Assembly: GCF_027853915.1 (NCBI RefSeq)
Contig: NZ_JAQGLA010000004.1
Span: 124,001-188,000, forward strand
Direction of reading: 5' to 3'
Origin: Saccharopolyspora oryzae
Lineage (GTDB): Bacteria > Actinomycetota > Actinomycetes > Mycobacteriales > Pseudonocardiaceae
Length of the DNA stretch: 64,000 nt
Within the stretch, counting starts at the first letter, position 1. The number at the start of each line of letters is the position of its first letter. The translations under genes and the position numbers were made by a program. This document shows positions 8,321 to 16,676 of this stretch, piece after piece. The notes under the pieces are model-generated. The model did not search any database. It saw nothing but the letters and a program-made list of their open reading frames with translations, and was not told the origin of the DNA.

Positions 8321-9745
8321 TCAGTGCAGGATCGCGAGCTCGACGGCATAGACGGCCAGGGAGACGAACAGCAGGATCCACGAGCTGTAGAGCACGCGCT
8401 TGAGCGCAGTGGAGCGGGCCATGCCGACGGGCGCGATCATGTTGACGCCGGGCGCCGGGCCGTAGGTGTCGGCCTGCGCGGAGGCCAGCAGCACCACCGA
8501 CCACGCCGGAACCGGAACGCCGAGAGCGGCGGCGGTCGGGCCGAAGATCTTGTCCACCAGCACCACCTGCGCCGCTGAAGCGCCCTGGATGCCGAGCCAG
8601 CCGATCAGCCCGACGATGATCAGGAAGGCGAACGTGCCGAGCGCCTGCAGGTTCCCGCCCCACTGCGCCATCAGCACCTCGTACGGGTTGATCTCCTCGA
8701 TGATCAGGAACAAGGCGCCGAGCAGCCAGAACATCAGCAGGAAGTTGAACAGCCGACCGCAGCCCTCGTAGAGGGCGGTCAGCAGTTCGGTGGCCTTCAG
8801 GCGACCGGCGAAGCCCGCGACGGCGGCCATGACGAGCAGGGCGAGAGCGGCGAACGCCGTGCCGGGGCCAGCGATGACCGCGTACGCCACGATCGCGACG
8901 AAAGCGACCAGGAACGCGACGGTGCTCGCGCGGGCGTGCGCAGGGATCTCCGCGCTGCTGTCGGCCTCGTCCTCTTCGCCGTAGTAGTCGTCCGCGTCGA
9001 CCGGGTGCCGCAGGTTCCAGCGGACCAGCGCGAAGCCCGCCGCGAAGCACGCCACCGCCAGCGGCCCGCCCGCGGTGAGCACGAAGTCGGGGTAGGAGAT
9101 GCCCGAAGCGGTGCGGATCGCGACCATCGAGCCGACGAACGGCGCGACGAACATGCCGCAGGTCCCGCCGACGAACAGCATGAGCGCGGTACCGGACTTG
9201 GTGAAGCCGAGCCGCGCGGCGATCGGGATGACCAGCGGTGCGGCCAGCGCGAACGCGCCGATGAGCGTGCCGAGCGCGACCACCAGGACCGCGCTGGCCA
9301 GCATGATCCCCAGCTGGGCGCGCGCCGGGGAGTCGTCGCCGAGCTTGCGCATGATCATGCGCACCAGGTCGGCGGCGGCTCCGGTGCGCAGCAGCACTTC
9401 GCCGAGTCCGCCGCCCAGGACGATGATCATGCCGATCGCCAGCACGTCCGAGCCCAGCGCATCGCCGAGGAAACCGGCTGCCTCCGCGGGGTTCGAACCG
9501 AGGACGAGCAGAGCCGACGCGCTGGTCACGACGGCGGCGATCACGATGTCCAGATCGATCAGCAGCAGCACGACGAACAGCCCGAGCGGCAGCAGTCCCC
9601 ACAGGGTCGGGGGCTCGGTCAGCGGTCCGAGCACCGCGCTGGCGATCAGGCCCAGTGCGACGAGCCCGCCCTGGATCCTGCGGCGCACGGTGTTCGCGCG
9701 TGCCGGGGCCGTGTCTCCTGCGTCGAGGGTGCGGTCAAGGCTCAT
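8321..9745 (-). CDS. Ion-transporter-superfamily permease (GntP/CitM-like)
   Basis: A 474-residue integral membrane protein with about 11-12 hydrophobic helices and a central acidic cytoplasmic loop (DADDYYGEEDEADSS). Glycine-rich re-entrant stretches such as VLGGGLGEVLLRTGAAADLV and FVGGTCGMFVAPFVGS resemble GntP- and CitMHS-type carboxylate carriers. Substrate is unknown; uptake of an amino or carboxylic acid fits the neighbours. The ATG at 9745 is preceded by GGAGG. It converges on rpiR and is divergent from the amidohydrolase. Confidence 0.75.
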   Translation of the reverse strand: MSLDRTLDAGDTAPARANTVRRRIQGGLVALGLIASAVLGPLTEPPTLWGLLPLGLFVVLLLIDLDIVIAAVVTSASALLVLGSNPAEAAGFLGDALGSDVLAIGMIIVLGGGLGEVLLRTGAAADLVRMIMRKLGDDSPARAQLGIMLASAVLVVALGTLIGAFALAAPLVIPIAARLGFTKSGTALMLFVGGTCGMFVAPFVGSMVAIRTASGISYPDFVLTAGGPLAVACFAAGFALVRWNLRHPVDADDYYGEEDEADSSAEIPAHARASTVAFLVAFVAIVAYAVIAGPGTAFAALALLVMAAVAGFAGRLKATELLTALYEGCGRLFNFLLMFWLLGALFLIIEEINPYEVLMAQWGGNLQALGTFAFLIIVGLIGWLGIQGASAAQVVLVDKIFGPTAAALGVPVPAWSVVLLASAQADTYGPAPGVNMIAPVGMARSTALKRVLYSSWILLFVSLAVYAVELAILH

Positions 9746-9801
9746 GCGGGTCCTCCGAGGGCGCGCCACTGGGCATGTTCGAGGAACCGTACTCAATCGA
9801 A

Positions 9802-9827
9802 TTTGCAGTGTCATTACACAAAGCAAA
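9802..9827. promoter_or_regulatory. Imperfect dyad in the permease/amidohydrolase divergent promoter
   Basis: TTTGC and GCAAA arms enclose an inner GTGT-CATT-ACAC inverted repeat. The A/T-rich spot sits between two divergent starts at 9745 and 9868. It partly resembles the TGTGCAA/TTGCACA palindrome at 7307, so it may be a second site of the same RpiR regulator. That link is inference. Confidence 0.4.
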
Positions 9828-9867
9828 CTCTCTTGCATATAGCGTTCCGCGTTGCCTACTGTGAGCC

Positions 9868-11328
9868 ATGCTTTCGAGTGCTCCAGAACGGCTGCTGGTG
9901 CGCGGCGGCCACGTGGTGGACCCGGCCTCCGGTGTTGATGGCGTCTGCGACGTCCTGATCGAGGACGGCAGGGTGGTCGAACTGCGCCCCGAGCTGCCGG
10001 CGGCGGGGGCGCGGGTGGTCGACGCCGATGGCGCATACGTCCTACCGGGCCTGGTCGACAGCCACGTCCACCTGACCCACCTGGCCAATCCGCACGCCGT
10101 CCGGACCAACGCCCACGAGCGCCTGGCCAGGGCCGGTGTCACAACAGCCGTCGAGTTCTTCGACTTCGCCAGCGCGCTGAACCAGTGGCCGGCATCCACT
10201 GCGGGCCTGACCGTGTTGGGGCTGCAGGGAATTCGGTCCCACCAGGGCACGGCGTCGCAGGCGGTGGTCCGGGACGAGATCGCTGCGGCGTTGAAGGGTG
10301 GCGCGATCGGGGTGAAGATCCTCGGCGGTCACTTCCCGAACTCGCCGGACACGTCCGCCCGCGTGATCGCCGAGTCGAACGAACTCGGCGCCTACTGCGC
10401 TTTTCACGCCGGCACGACGCGCCACGGCAGCAACCTGGACGGCATGCGCGAGACCGTCGAACTCGCGGACGGCAACCCGGTCCACGTCGCGCACACCAAC
10501 GCTTACTTGCGTGGCGCGACGGCGGACGTGGACGCGGAGAACCGCGCCGCCCTCGACCTGCTGATGGGTGCCCGCCGGGTGGTGAGCGAGGCCCACCTCG
10601 CCGAGTTCAACGTCTGCGTGGGCTCGATGACCGACGGGGAACCCGACGACCACATCGTCATCAACTGCCTGCGACTGGGTGGTTTTCCGACTGGTGCGGC
10701 AGGGCTGGAGAAGGCGTTCCTCGCCGGGTACGCGCACGTGCTGCACGACGCCGGGGCTGAACCTGCCCATGTGACGGGCGAAGAGGGTCTGCGGTTGTGG
10801 CGCCAGGACCCGGGCGGAACGATGCTGAACTTCCCCGTCAACAACCGGTTCTCGGCGTTCTACCAGTCCTGCGCGCGCGTCGGTGCTACCGGTTCGCTGA
10901 ACTGGAGCGGCGACGGCGAGTTCGTCGTCGACGCGATCTCCTCCGACGGAGGATCCTGGCGCAACGTCATCCTGCGCCACGGATTCTCCCTGGTCCGGTT
11001 CGGCGCGCTGACCACGAGCCAGCTCGTCGACAAGGCGTCCCGTCGACCAGCGCAGCTCTTCGGCCTCACCGCGAAGGGGCACCTGAGCCCCGGCGCGGAC
11101 GGCGACGTGGCCGTCGTGGAACCGAACACCGGCGAGGTCCGCCTGACGATCGCGGGCGGCCGGGTCGTGTTCGACGGCGAGAACGTCGCCAGCAGAGGTG
11201 GAAAGGTCCTCACCACCGCAGAAGGCGCAGCCGCCATCACCGCCCGCGGTATCACCGCCGAGGTCATCGACCTCGAAACCAGCACCTTCCGAACCCGGAT
11301 CACCCGCCAACCCGCACCTGCCGCCTGA
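9868..11328 (+). CDS. Dihydroorotase/hydantoinase-like amidohydrolase
   Basis: A 486-residue metal-dependent amidohydrolase. The first metal motif is GLVDSHVHLTH, a candidate carbamylated lysine lies in GAIGVKILGGH, and histidines follow in CAFHAGTTRH and PVHVAHTNAY. The late Asp is in NWSGDGEFV, and the C-terminal composite beta-domain has the usual GHLSPGADGDVAVV. This pattern is seen in enzymes that open cyclic amides or deamidate purine-like compounds. With the permease, aminotransferase and RpiR gene it suggests a small catabolic locus for a cyclic nitrogen compound, which is inference. Confidence 0.82.
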   Translation: MLSSAPERLLVRGGHVVDPASGVDGVCDVLIEDGRVVELRPELPAAGARVVDADGAYVLPGLVDSHVHLTHLANPHAVRTNAHERLARAGVTTAVEFFDFASALNQWPASTAGLTVLGLQGIRSHQGTASQAVVRDEIAAALKGGAIGVKILGGHFPNSPDTSARVIAESNELGAYCAFHAGTTRHGSNLDGMRETVELADGNPVHVAHTNAYLRGATADVDAENRAALDLLMGARRVVSEAHLAEFNVCVGSMTDGEPDDHIVINCLRLGGFPTGAAGLEKAFLAGYAHVLHDAGAEPAHVTGEEGLRLWRQDPGGTMLNFPVNNRFSAFYQSCARVGATGSLNWSGDGEFVVDAISSDGGSWRNVILRHGFSLVRFGALTTSQLVDKASRRPAQLFGLTAKGHLSPGADGDVAVVEPNTGEVRLTIAGGRVVFDGENVASRGGKVLTTAEGAAAITARGITAEVIDLETSTFRTRITRQPAPAA

Positions 11329-11450
11329 AGCTCGACCGGACCAAGCGGTGGTGACGTCCGTCGATTCTGCTTGGGACCGGCTCTTCTGATCGACCGAACC
11401 GTGCCGTCGAAAACGCTGCCAATTTCCGGAGAAATCGTCTCGCGCGGGGG

Positions 11451-11936
11451 TCAGTCGTTCTGCTGGGTTGCGTTCTGGTGTTGTTCGAAGAGGAGGCCGT
11501 AGCGGTCGATTCGCCACAGCTGGCAGAGGACGAGGACTGCTGTGCCGAGGATCAGCGGCCAGACGTCGAGGGCGGTGAGGCCCCAGGTGATGAGGGCGAA
11601 GCCGAGCATGCCCGCCGCCATCAGGAGGCGCAGCACGATTCGGTGTGCTGCCGGGGCTTTTCCTTCGAAGTGGAGCTTTTCGCCGTAGATCCCACGGGCC
11701 GCCCAGCTGTTCGGTTCGACCGGGCCGAAGAGGCGGACGTTCAGCCAGAGGAGCCAGACCAGGACGGCGCCCACGCCCGCGAGCGACCACCAGCCGATCC
11801 AGTCGCGGCTCCAGACCGCCAGCTCGAAGACGGGGATCGCGGCGAATCGGGTCCACACGCTCCACGGGTTGGCGTGCCGCTTCCACGTCTCATCGGTCAT
11901 GCCGTGGGCTTCTGCAACCACGTTGCTCGCGCTCAT
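11451..11936 (-). CDS. DUF6653-like four-helix membrane protein
   Basis: A 161-residue membrane protein with about four helices. The N-terminal stretch MTDETWKRHANPWSVWTRF is typical of a family I recall as DUF6653, of unknown function. The ATG at 11936 lies 10 bp after AAGGAG; a second ATG twelve codons later is possible. It is divergent from a MarR-type regulator that shares its promoter region, so it is probably the target of that regulator. Confidence 0.72.
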   Translation of the reverse strand: MSASNVVAEAHGMTDETWKRHANPWSVWTRFAAIPVFELAVWSRDWIGWWSLAGVGAVLVWLLWLNVRLFGPVEPNSWAARGIYGEKLHFEGKAPAAHRIVLRLLMAAGMLGFALITWGLTALDVWPLILGTAVLVLCQLWRIDRYGLLFEQHQNATQQND

Positions 11937-12058
11937 GGCTGTGCGTCTCCTTCGACGACGGGACATGCGGTGCGCATCTCCACTGCCATGACCGTACAGA
12001 ATTTTCAGAAATTTGTGGACAGTCTGAATGTTGGGGATTCGTTGATAGGCTCTGGTGC

Positions 12059-12529
12059 GTGGATACCGAGCAGCGGCTGCGCGACGCGGCCGAGAAGCTG
12101 GCGCTGACCCTTTCGCAGGGCGGCATGCAGAAGACGACCGCTCGGGTGATGACCGCCCTGCTCTACACCGAGCAGGAGTCCATGACCGCCGCTGACCTGC
12201 GCGATCAGCTGGCCATCAGCTCCGGGGCGGTGTCCGCGGCGGTCAAGCAGCTGATCCCGCTCGGCCTGATCGAGCGGGTTCCGGCTCCGGGCAGCCGTCG
12301 CGACCACTACCGCTTCCGGCGCGGCGCTTGGGCGAGCCTGATGTCGCAGCAGAACGCGATCCTGCAGGTCATGGTCGCTGCGGCCGAGGAAGGCCTCGAT
12401 GCGGCGGGGGACGAGGGTGCCACGGCGCGGCGGCTGCACGAGATGAAGGACTTCTACGCCTACATGGCCGAGCAGCTGGTCCCGCTCATCGACACCTGGC
12501 GCGAGAAGTACGCCGCCCAGCACGGCTGA
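12059..12529 (+). CDS. GbsR/MarR-type winged-helix regulator
   Basis: A 156-residue winged-helix protein. The DNA-binding part reads MTAADLRDQLAISSGAVSAA followed by VKQLIPLGLIERV and the wing GSRRDHYRFRRG, close to GbsR-like MarR proteins. The rest is a helical dimerisation region. The start is a GTG 123 bp from the divergent DUF6653-like gene. An A/T-rich, partly symmetric stretch (CAGAATTTTCAGAAATTTG, 11998-12016) between them may be the operator. Confidence 0.85.
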   Translation: MDTEQRLRDAAEKLALTLSQGGMQKTTARVMTALLYTEQESMTAADLRDQLAISSGAVSAAVKQLIPLGLIERVPAPGSRRDHYRFRRGAWASLMSQQNAILQVMVAAAEEGLDAAGDEGATARRLHEMKDFYAYMAEQLVPLIDTWREKYAAQHG

Positions 12530-12532
12530 CGA

Positions 12533-13315
12533 TCAGGTGCCGGTCCAGTGCGGGGGTCGTTTCGCGAGGAAAGCGGTGACGCCTTCGGTCGCGTCGGCTG
12601 ATGCCCGGGCCCGTTCTTTGGCGGTGGACGTTTCGAGCCAGCGCTGTTCGTCGTCGGCCGGGTAGGCCGCTTCCACCGCGCGCAGGGTTTCCCGGACCGC
12701 GATCGGAGCTTGGGCGCCTATCCGCCCGGCGATCGCGAGAGCTTCGGGGAGGGCTGCTCCTGGTTCGGTCAGCCGGTTGACCAGGCCCAGGTCGTATGCG
12801 CGTTGGGCGGGGAGGGGTTCTCCGGTGAGGAGCAGTTCCCTGGCGATGTTCAGCGGGAGGGCTCGCGGAGCCCGGAACAGGCCTCCGCACTCGGCGATCA
12901 GGCCGAGGCCGACTTCCGGGAACGAGAAGAACGCCGTCCGCGAAGCGACGATCATCGTGGTGGCCAGTGCGATCTCGAACCCTCCGCCGGCCGCGGCACC
13001 CTCGACCGCGGCGATCAGCGGTTTGCCCAACTCCCGCCCGGCGATGCCGTAGGGGCCGCCGCGTTCGGTGCGTTCGCCGGCCCAGACGCGGATGTCGGTG
13101 CCGGCGGAGAAGAAGTCCGGGCCGCCGGTGAGGACTGCGGCCAGAACCGAGTCGTCGTCCTCGAACTCGTTCAGCGCTGCGTCGAGGGCCTGGGTCATCG
13201 CGCCGTCGAAGGCGTTCCGGCGTTCGGGCCGGTCCATCGTGAGGACCTGGACCGCGCCCTTCCGCTCCACTCGCACCGCCACGATGTCGCTCCTCAGCTC
13301 GGCACTGGCGTTCAA
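12533..13315 (-). CDS. Enoyl-CoA hydratase/isomerase family protein
   Basis: A 260-residue crotonase. The oxyanion-hole segments are FSAGTDIRVW and EGAAAGGGFEIALATT. Both glutamates expected for a hydratase appear present, in GGGFEIA and FPEVGLGLI. It would hydrate a 2-enoyl-CoA, though crotonases vary in reaction. Its stop lies 3 bp from the convergent MarR-type gene. No beta-oxidation partner is adjacent. Confidence 0.88.
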   Translation of the reverse strand: MNASAELRSDIVAVRVERKGAVQVLTMDRPERRNAFDGAMTQALDAALNEFEDDDSVLAAVLTGGPDFFSAGTDIRVWAGERTERGGPYGIAGRELGKPLIAAVEGAAAGGGFEIALATTMIVASRTAFFSFPEVGLGLIAECGGLFRAPRALPLNIARELLLTGEPLPAQRAYDLGLVNRLTEPGAALPEALAIAGRIGAQAPIAVRETLRAVEAAYPADDEQRWLETSTAKERARASADATEGVTAFLAKRPPHWTGT

Positions 13316-13353
13316 GCCGGGATTCTAAGGGCCGGTACGGGTTCCTCTGGCGT

Positions 13354-13605
13354 TCAGCAGAAGCTGCCTGTTTCGTCGGTCAGTTCGCCGAGGCGGGTTC
13401 CGACGTGTCCTGGGGAGTCTTCGAGGGCGTCCAGGCGGCGGTTGATCTCGGCCTGGACGACGAGTGCTTCGCGGCGGTGCCGCTGCACCAGGTCCCAGCG
13501 CTGCTGTTCGAGCGCGTGGTTCATGCAGAGCTCGGCCAGCTTGGCGCGGCGGTCCAGTTCGTCCAGGAGGCAGGACGCGAGCGGGAGGTCGTGGGAACGG
13601 GACAT
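13354..13605 (-). CDS. Small helical hypothetical protein
   Basis: An 83-residue soluble protein, nearly all alpha-helical, with charged heptad-like segments such as LLDELDRRAKLAELCMNHAL and RREALVVQAEINRRLDAL. It contains three cysteines, one as the last residue. I do not recognise a family. The ATG at 13605 follows a GGGGTG stretch. Codon bias agrees with a real gene, but only moderately. Confidence 0.5.
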   Translation of the reverse strand: MSRSHDLPLASCLLDELDRRAKLAELCMNHALEQQRWDLVQRHRREALVVQAEINRRLDALEDSPGHVGTRLGELTDETGSFC

Positions 13606-13794
13606 GGTCACACCCCGATTCGTCGGTGGATGTCTGGTCGTCCTGCCATCCACTGTGACGGCCGACACCATCTCCACGGGCGAGATGAACTACTCAATCA
13701 TGCCGATGCGCATCGCCTGAGTAGTGCGCTGAGCTGGCGTGTTGGGGTTCCGTACGCTTCGGGGTGACCTGACCGGGACCAGACGGGAGCAGCT

Positions 13795-14943
13795 GTGGGG
13801 ATCGACGCGCCGGTGATCACGATTGGCGAGCCTGGTTCGTTCGCGTGGAAGGTCTTCCACGAGCGGCACCCCGCGATGATCGAGCAGGTGTGCGCCGCGA
13901 CGCCCTACGGCGCTGAGGTGCGGAGCAGGCTGGCGGAACTGCTGTGCGAGACGACGACCGGAGCCGTCTCGCCGCTCGACGACGAGGCGCCGGACCACGA
14001 CCGGTGGACGGCTTGGACCTCCGAGTGGGTCGGCGAGCGGTGGGCGGAGACGCCGTTCCTGTGGGCGGAGAGCTACTTCTTCCGCAAGCTGCTCGCAGCC
14101 GTCGGGTACTTCGAGCCCGGGCCGTGGTGCGGCGTCGACCCCTTCGCGCCGATGAAGTCCGCCGAGCTCCGCAGCGATGCGACCACCGCGACGCTCAAGG
14201 CCTTCGACGCCCTGCCCGGGCTGGCACCGGACGAGCGCGACGCCGCCGTGGTGCGGGCTGCGGTGTGGGGGAACCAGGCCGACCTCGCGTTCCAGCTGTC
14301 GACGGGGATCTCCGGCGCTGCGGGGCTGGTGAGCGGCGGCAGCCAGGAGTTCTGGTCGCTGTTCGACGCGGCCGGTCCGGTCCACCTGGTCGCCGACAAC
14401 TCCGCCGGCGAGCTCGCCGCCGACCTGGCGCTGATCGACCACCTGCTGACGACCGGCCGCGCGGACCGCGTCGTCCTGCACGTCAAACCGACCCCGTACT
14501 ACGTCTCCGATGCGACGCCGGCCGACGTGCTCGGCGTCCTGCGGCACCTGGTCGAACTCCCCGGGGAGGTCAGCGCGATCGGGCAGCGCGTGTGGGACGG
14601 GCTGCGCGACGGGCTGATCGAGGTGCGGGCGCACCCGTTCTTCTGCGCGCCGCTGGACTACCGGGCCATGCCGGACGACTTGCGGGAAGAGTTCGCCCCC
14701 GCCGCGGTCACCATCCTGAAGGGCGACCTGAACTACCGGCGCCTGGTCGGCGACCGGTTCTGGCCCGCCACCACGCCGTTCGACACCGCGGTGTCGTACT
14801 TCCCGAGCCCGGTGGCCGCCCTGCGGGTCCTGAAGTCCGAGGTCGTGGTCGGTCTCGACGACGCGACCGTCGCGGAGCTGGGCGAGGGGAACTGGCGGAC
14901 CAGCGGCTCCCACGCGCTCGTGCAGACCGCCCGGCCCGCCTGA
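13795..14943 (+). CDS. ARMT1-like/DUF89 damage-control phosphatase
   Basis: A 382-residue DUF89-family protein. These metal-dependent phosphatases remove harmful phosphometabolites such as fructose 1-phosphate; some eukaryotic members are described as ARMT1. The metal site is visible in VADNSAGELAADLALI (conserved Asp-Asn) and in ILKGDLNYRRLVGDRFWP. The N-terminal helical domain carries WAESYFFRKLL. The GTG at 13795 follows GGGAGC. It stands alone between a small hypothetical gene and an S4 protein. Confidence 0.82.
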   Translation: MGIDAPVITIGEPGSFAWKVFHERHPAMIEQVCAATPYGAEVRSRLAELLCETTTGAVSPLDDEAPDHDRWTAWTSEWVGERWAETPFLWAESYFFRKLLAAVGYFEPGPWCGVDPFAPMKSAELRSDATTATLKAFDALPGLAPDERDAAVVRAAVWGNQADLAFQLSTGISGAAGLVSGGSQEFWSLFDAAGPVHLVADNSAGELAADLALIDHLLTTGRADRVVLHVKPTPYYVSDATPADVLGVLRHLVELPGEVSAIGQRVWDGLRDGLIEVRAHPFFCAPLDYRAMPDDLREEFAPAAVTILKGDLNYRRLVGDRFWPATTPFDTAVSYFPSPVAALRVLKSEVVVGLDDATVAELGEGNWRTSGSHALVQTARPA

Positions 14944-14947
14944 TCGG

Positions 14948-15313
14948 TCAGCTGCCGCCGGTGCGGAACTTGTCGATCATCCGGCGGTCCCGCTTCGTCG
15001 GGCGCCCGGCACCGCGCTCGCGGCGGGCCACCGGTGCCGCGGACTCCGGCGGCGGGGCCGGGGTCCGGTCGATGTAGCAGGTGGCGGCGTCGGCCGCGCC
15101 GACGCGGCGCAGGATCACCCGGACCACCTCGACGGTCTTGGTCCGGTCACCGACGCGCGCCCGGACCTCGTCGCCGGGATGCACGGCGGTCGCGGGCTTG
15201 GCTGGGCGGTCGTTGACGCGCACGTGCCCGCCGCGGCAGGCCGCAGCGGCGTCCGGCCGGGTCTTGGTCAGACGGACGGCCCACAACCAGCGGTCGACAC
15301 GGGTGGATTCCAC
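14948..15313 (-). CDS. S4-domain RNA-binding protein (Hsp15/HslR-like)
   Basis: A 121-residue protein. The N-terminal S4 domain reads TRVDRWLWAVRLTKTR and GGHVRVNDRPAKPATAVHPG, followed by a basic tail rich in Arg and Lys. Hsp15 relatives bind stalled 50S subunits carrying nascent chains. The GTG at 15313 has no strong ribosome site, but it matches the usual start just before RVDRWLW. It converges on the DUF89 gene with a 4-bp gap. Confidence 0.85.
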   Translation of the reverse strand: MESTRVDRWLWAVRLTKTRPDAAAACRGGHVRVNDRPAKPATAVHPGDEVRARVGDRTKTVEVVRVILRRVGAADAATCYIDRTPAPPPESAAPVARRERGAGRPTKRDRRMIDKFRTGGS

Positions 15314-15365
15314 AGCACTACATGATGGCACGTCACCCCGAAGTGGTCCGCCGACCGGCTGATGT

Positions 15366-16181
15366 TCATGAATCCGCGTTGCGGACGACGGCCACCGGGC
15401 ACTGCGCGTGGTGCAGCGCCCCCGCCGCCACCGAGCCGAGGAACAGGCCGCGGAACCCGCCCATGCCCCGGTTGCCCACGACGAGCAGGCGCGCATCGCG
15501 GGCGGCATCGGTCAGCCCGGCGACCGGGTGGCCGCGTTGCACGACCTCGTGGACCACGACGTCGGGGTGCTTGTCCCGCAGATCCGCGGTCGCCTCGGTC
15601 AACGACCGGCGGATCTTGCCCTCCACCTCGTCGCGGAAGCTCGGCGCGAGCGGCGCGTAGAGCAGGCTCTCCTCGTGCCACGCCTGGAACGCGACGAGGT
15701 CGGCGCCGAACCGGGCTGCGGCGTCGAACGCGAACTCCAGCGCGACGCGGCTGTGCTCCGAACCGTCCACGCCGACCACGACCGGGCCCGAGGTCGCCGG
15801 GACGTCCTTGCGCACGACGACGACCGGGCAAGCCGCCCGGGTGGCGACGCCGAGGCTCACCGCGCCCAGCAGCGCACCGGTGAAACCGCCCAGACCGCGG
15901 GCGCCCAGGACCACCAGCTGAGCTTCCGCACTCTGGCGCACCAGCACCTCGACCGGGCGACCGGTCCCGACTTCGGAGGTCACCGCCAGGCCCAGGTGGT
16001 CGGCGCGGCACCGGTTCGCCGTCCGCCGCACGGCCTCCTCGGCGTGGTCGGCGCGCATCGGGTCGTCGTTGGCGATCACGACGTGCAGCGGGGCGTGCCT
16101 GCGCTCGGCCTCCTCCGCCGCCCACTCGGCCGCGCGAGCGGAGCTGTCCGAACCGTCGACACCCACCACAACAGCAGACAT
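15366..16181 (-). CDS. Two-domain universal stress protein
   Basis: A 271-residue tandem UspA protein. Each half begins with a VVVGVDGS strand and ends with the ATP-binding pattern G-x2-G-x9-G-S/T, seen in GARGLGGFTGALLGAVS and GNRGMGGFRGLFLGSVA. Such ATP-binding USPs act in dormancy and oxidative or hypoxic stress in actinobacteria. It is downstream of the DoxX/site-2 protease pair and similar in design to the USP at 18896. Confidence 0.92.
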   Translation of the reverse strand: MSAVVVGVDGSDSSARAAEWAAEEAERRHAPLHVVIANDDPMRADHAEEAVRRTANRCRADHLGLAVTSEVGTGRPVEVLVRQSAEAQLVVLGARGLGGFTGALLGAVSLGVATRAACPVVVVRKDVPATSGPVVVGVDGSEHSRVALEFAFDAAARFGADLVAFQAWHEESLLYAPLAPSFRDEVEGKIRRSLTEATADLRDKHPDVVVHEVVQRGHPVAGLTDAARDARLLVVGNRGMGGFRGLFLGSVAAGALHHAQCPVAVVRNADS

Positions 16182-16236
16182 GGCGAACTCCTCGGCCTCG
16201 CATTGGCAGCACGCGCACCTCGGGTACCCAGATCTG

Positions 16237-16671
16237 TCAGCTGCGTGTCAGGCGGGCGTCCAGCGACCAGGTGCCCGCGCCGACGATGAGCAGGAAGACG
16301 AGCCCGAACAACTGGCCGAGTTCAGCGCGGGCGTCGCTCGCGTACTGCCAGAACCCGTGCTGCAGCAGCACGGGCACCTTGGTGAAGACCTCGGCGCCGA
16401 TCATGTCGACGATCATGGGCAGGGTCGCCAGCCTGGTCAGCAGGCCGATGATGATCAGGACCCCGCAGCCGATCTCGAAGCCGCCGTCGAGGTAGGCCCA
16501 CACCTCCGGGGCCGGGAGCGGGGTCTGGGCGGCGAAGCGCCCGGGCCCCAGCTTGGCCGGGAACAGGAACTTCTGGATGCCTTCGGACAGGAAGATCCCG
16601 CCCACCACGATCCGGATCAGCACCACCGCTGCCGGGGCGGTCGTGCCCATCACGCGCGTTCGGAAGTCCAT
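16237..16671 (-). CDS. DoxX family membrane protein
   Basis: A 144-residue DoxX protein with four membrane helices. Typical segments are IRIVVGGIFLSEGIQKFLFP and YLDGGFEIGCGVLIIIGLLT. DoxX proteins have been linked to redox and thiol-stress membrane complexes. The ATG at 16671 has AGGTGA upstream and lies 5 bp past the stop of the site-2 protease gene, so the two are co-transcribed. Confidence 0.85.
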   Translation of the reverse strand: MDFRTRVMGTTAPAAVVLIRIVVGGIFLSEGIQKFLFPAKLGPGRFAAQTPLPAPEVWAYLDGGFEIGCGVLIIIGLLTRLATLPMIVDMIGAEVFTKVPVLLQHGFWQYASDARAELGQLFGLVFLLIVGAGTWSLDARLTRS

Positions 16672-16676
16672 GCTGA

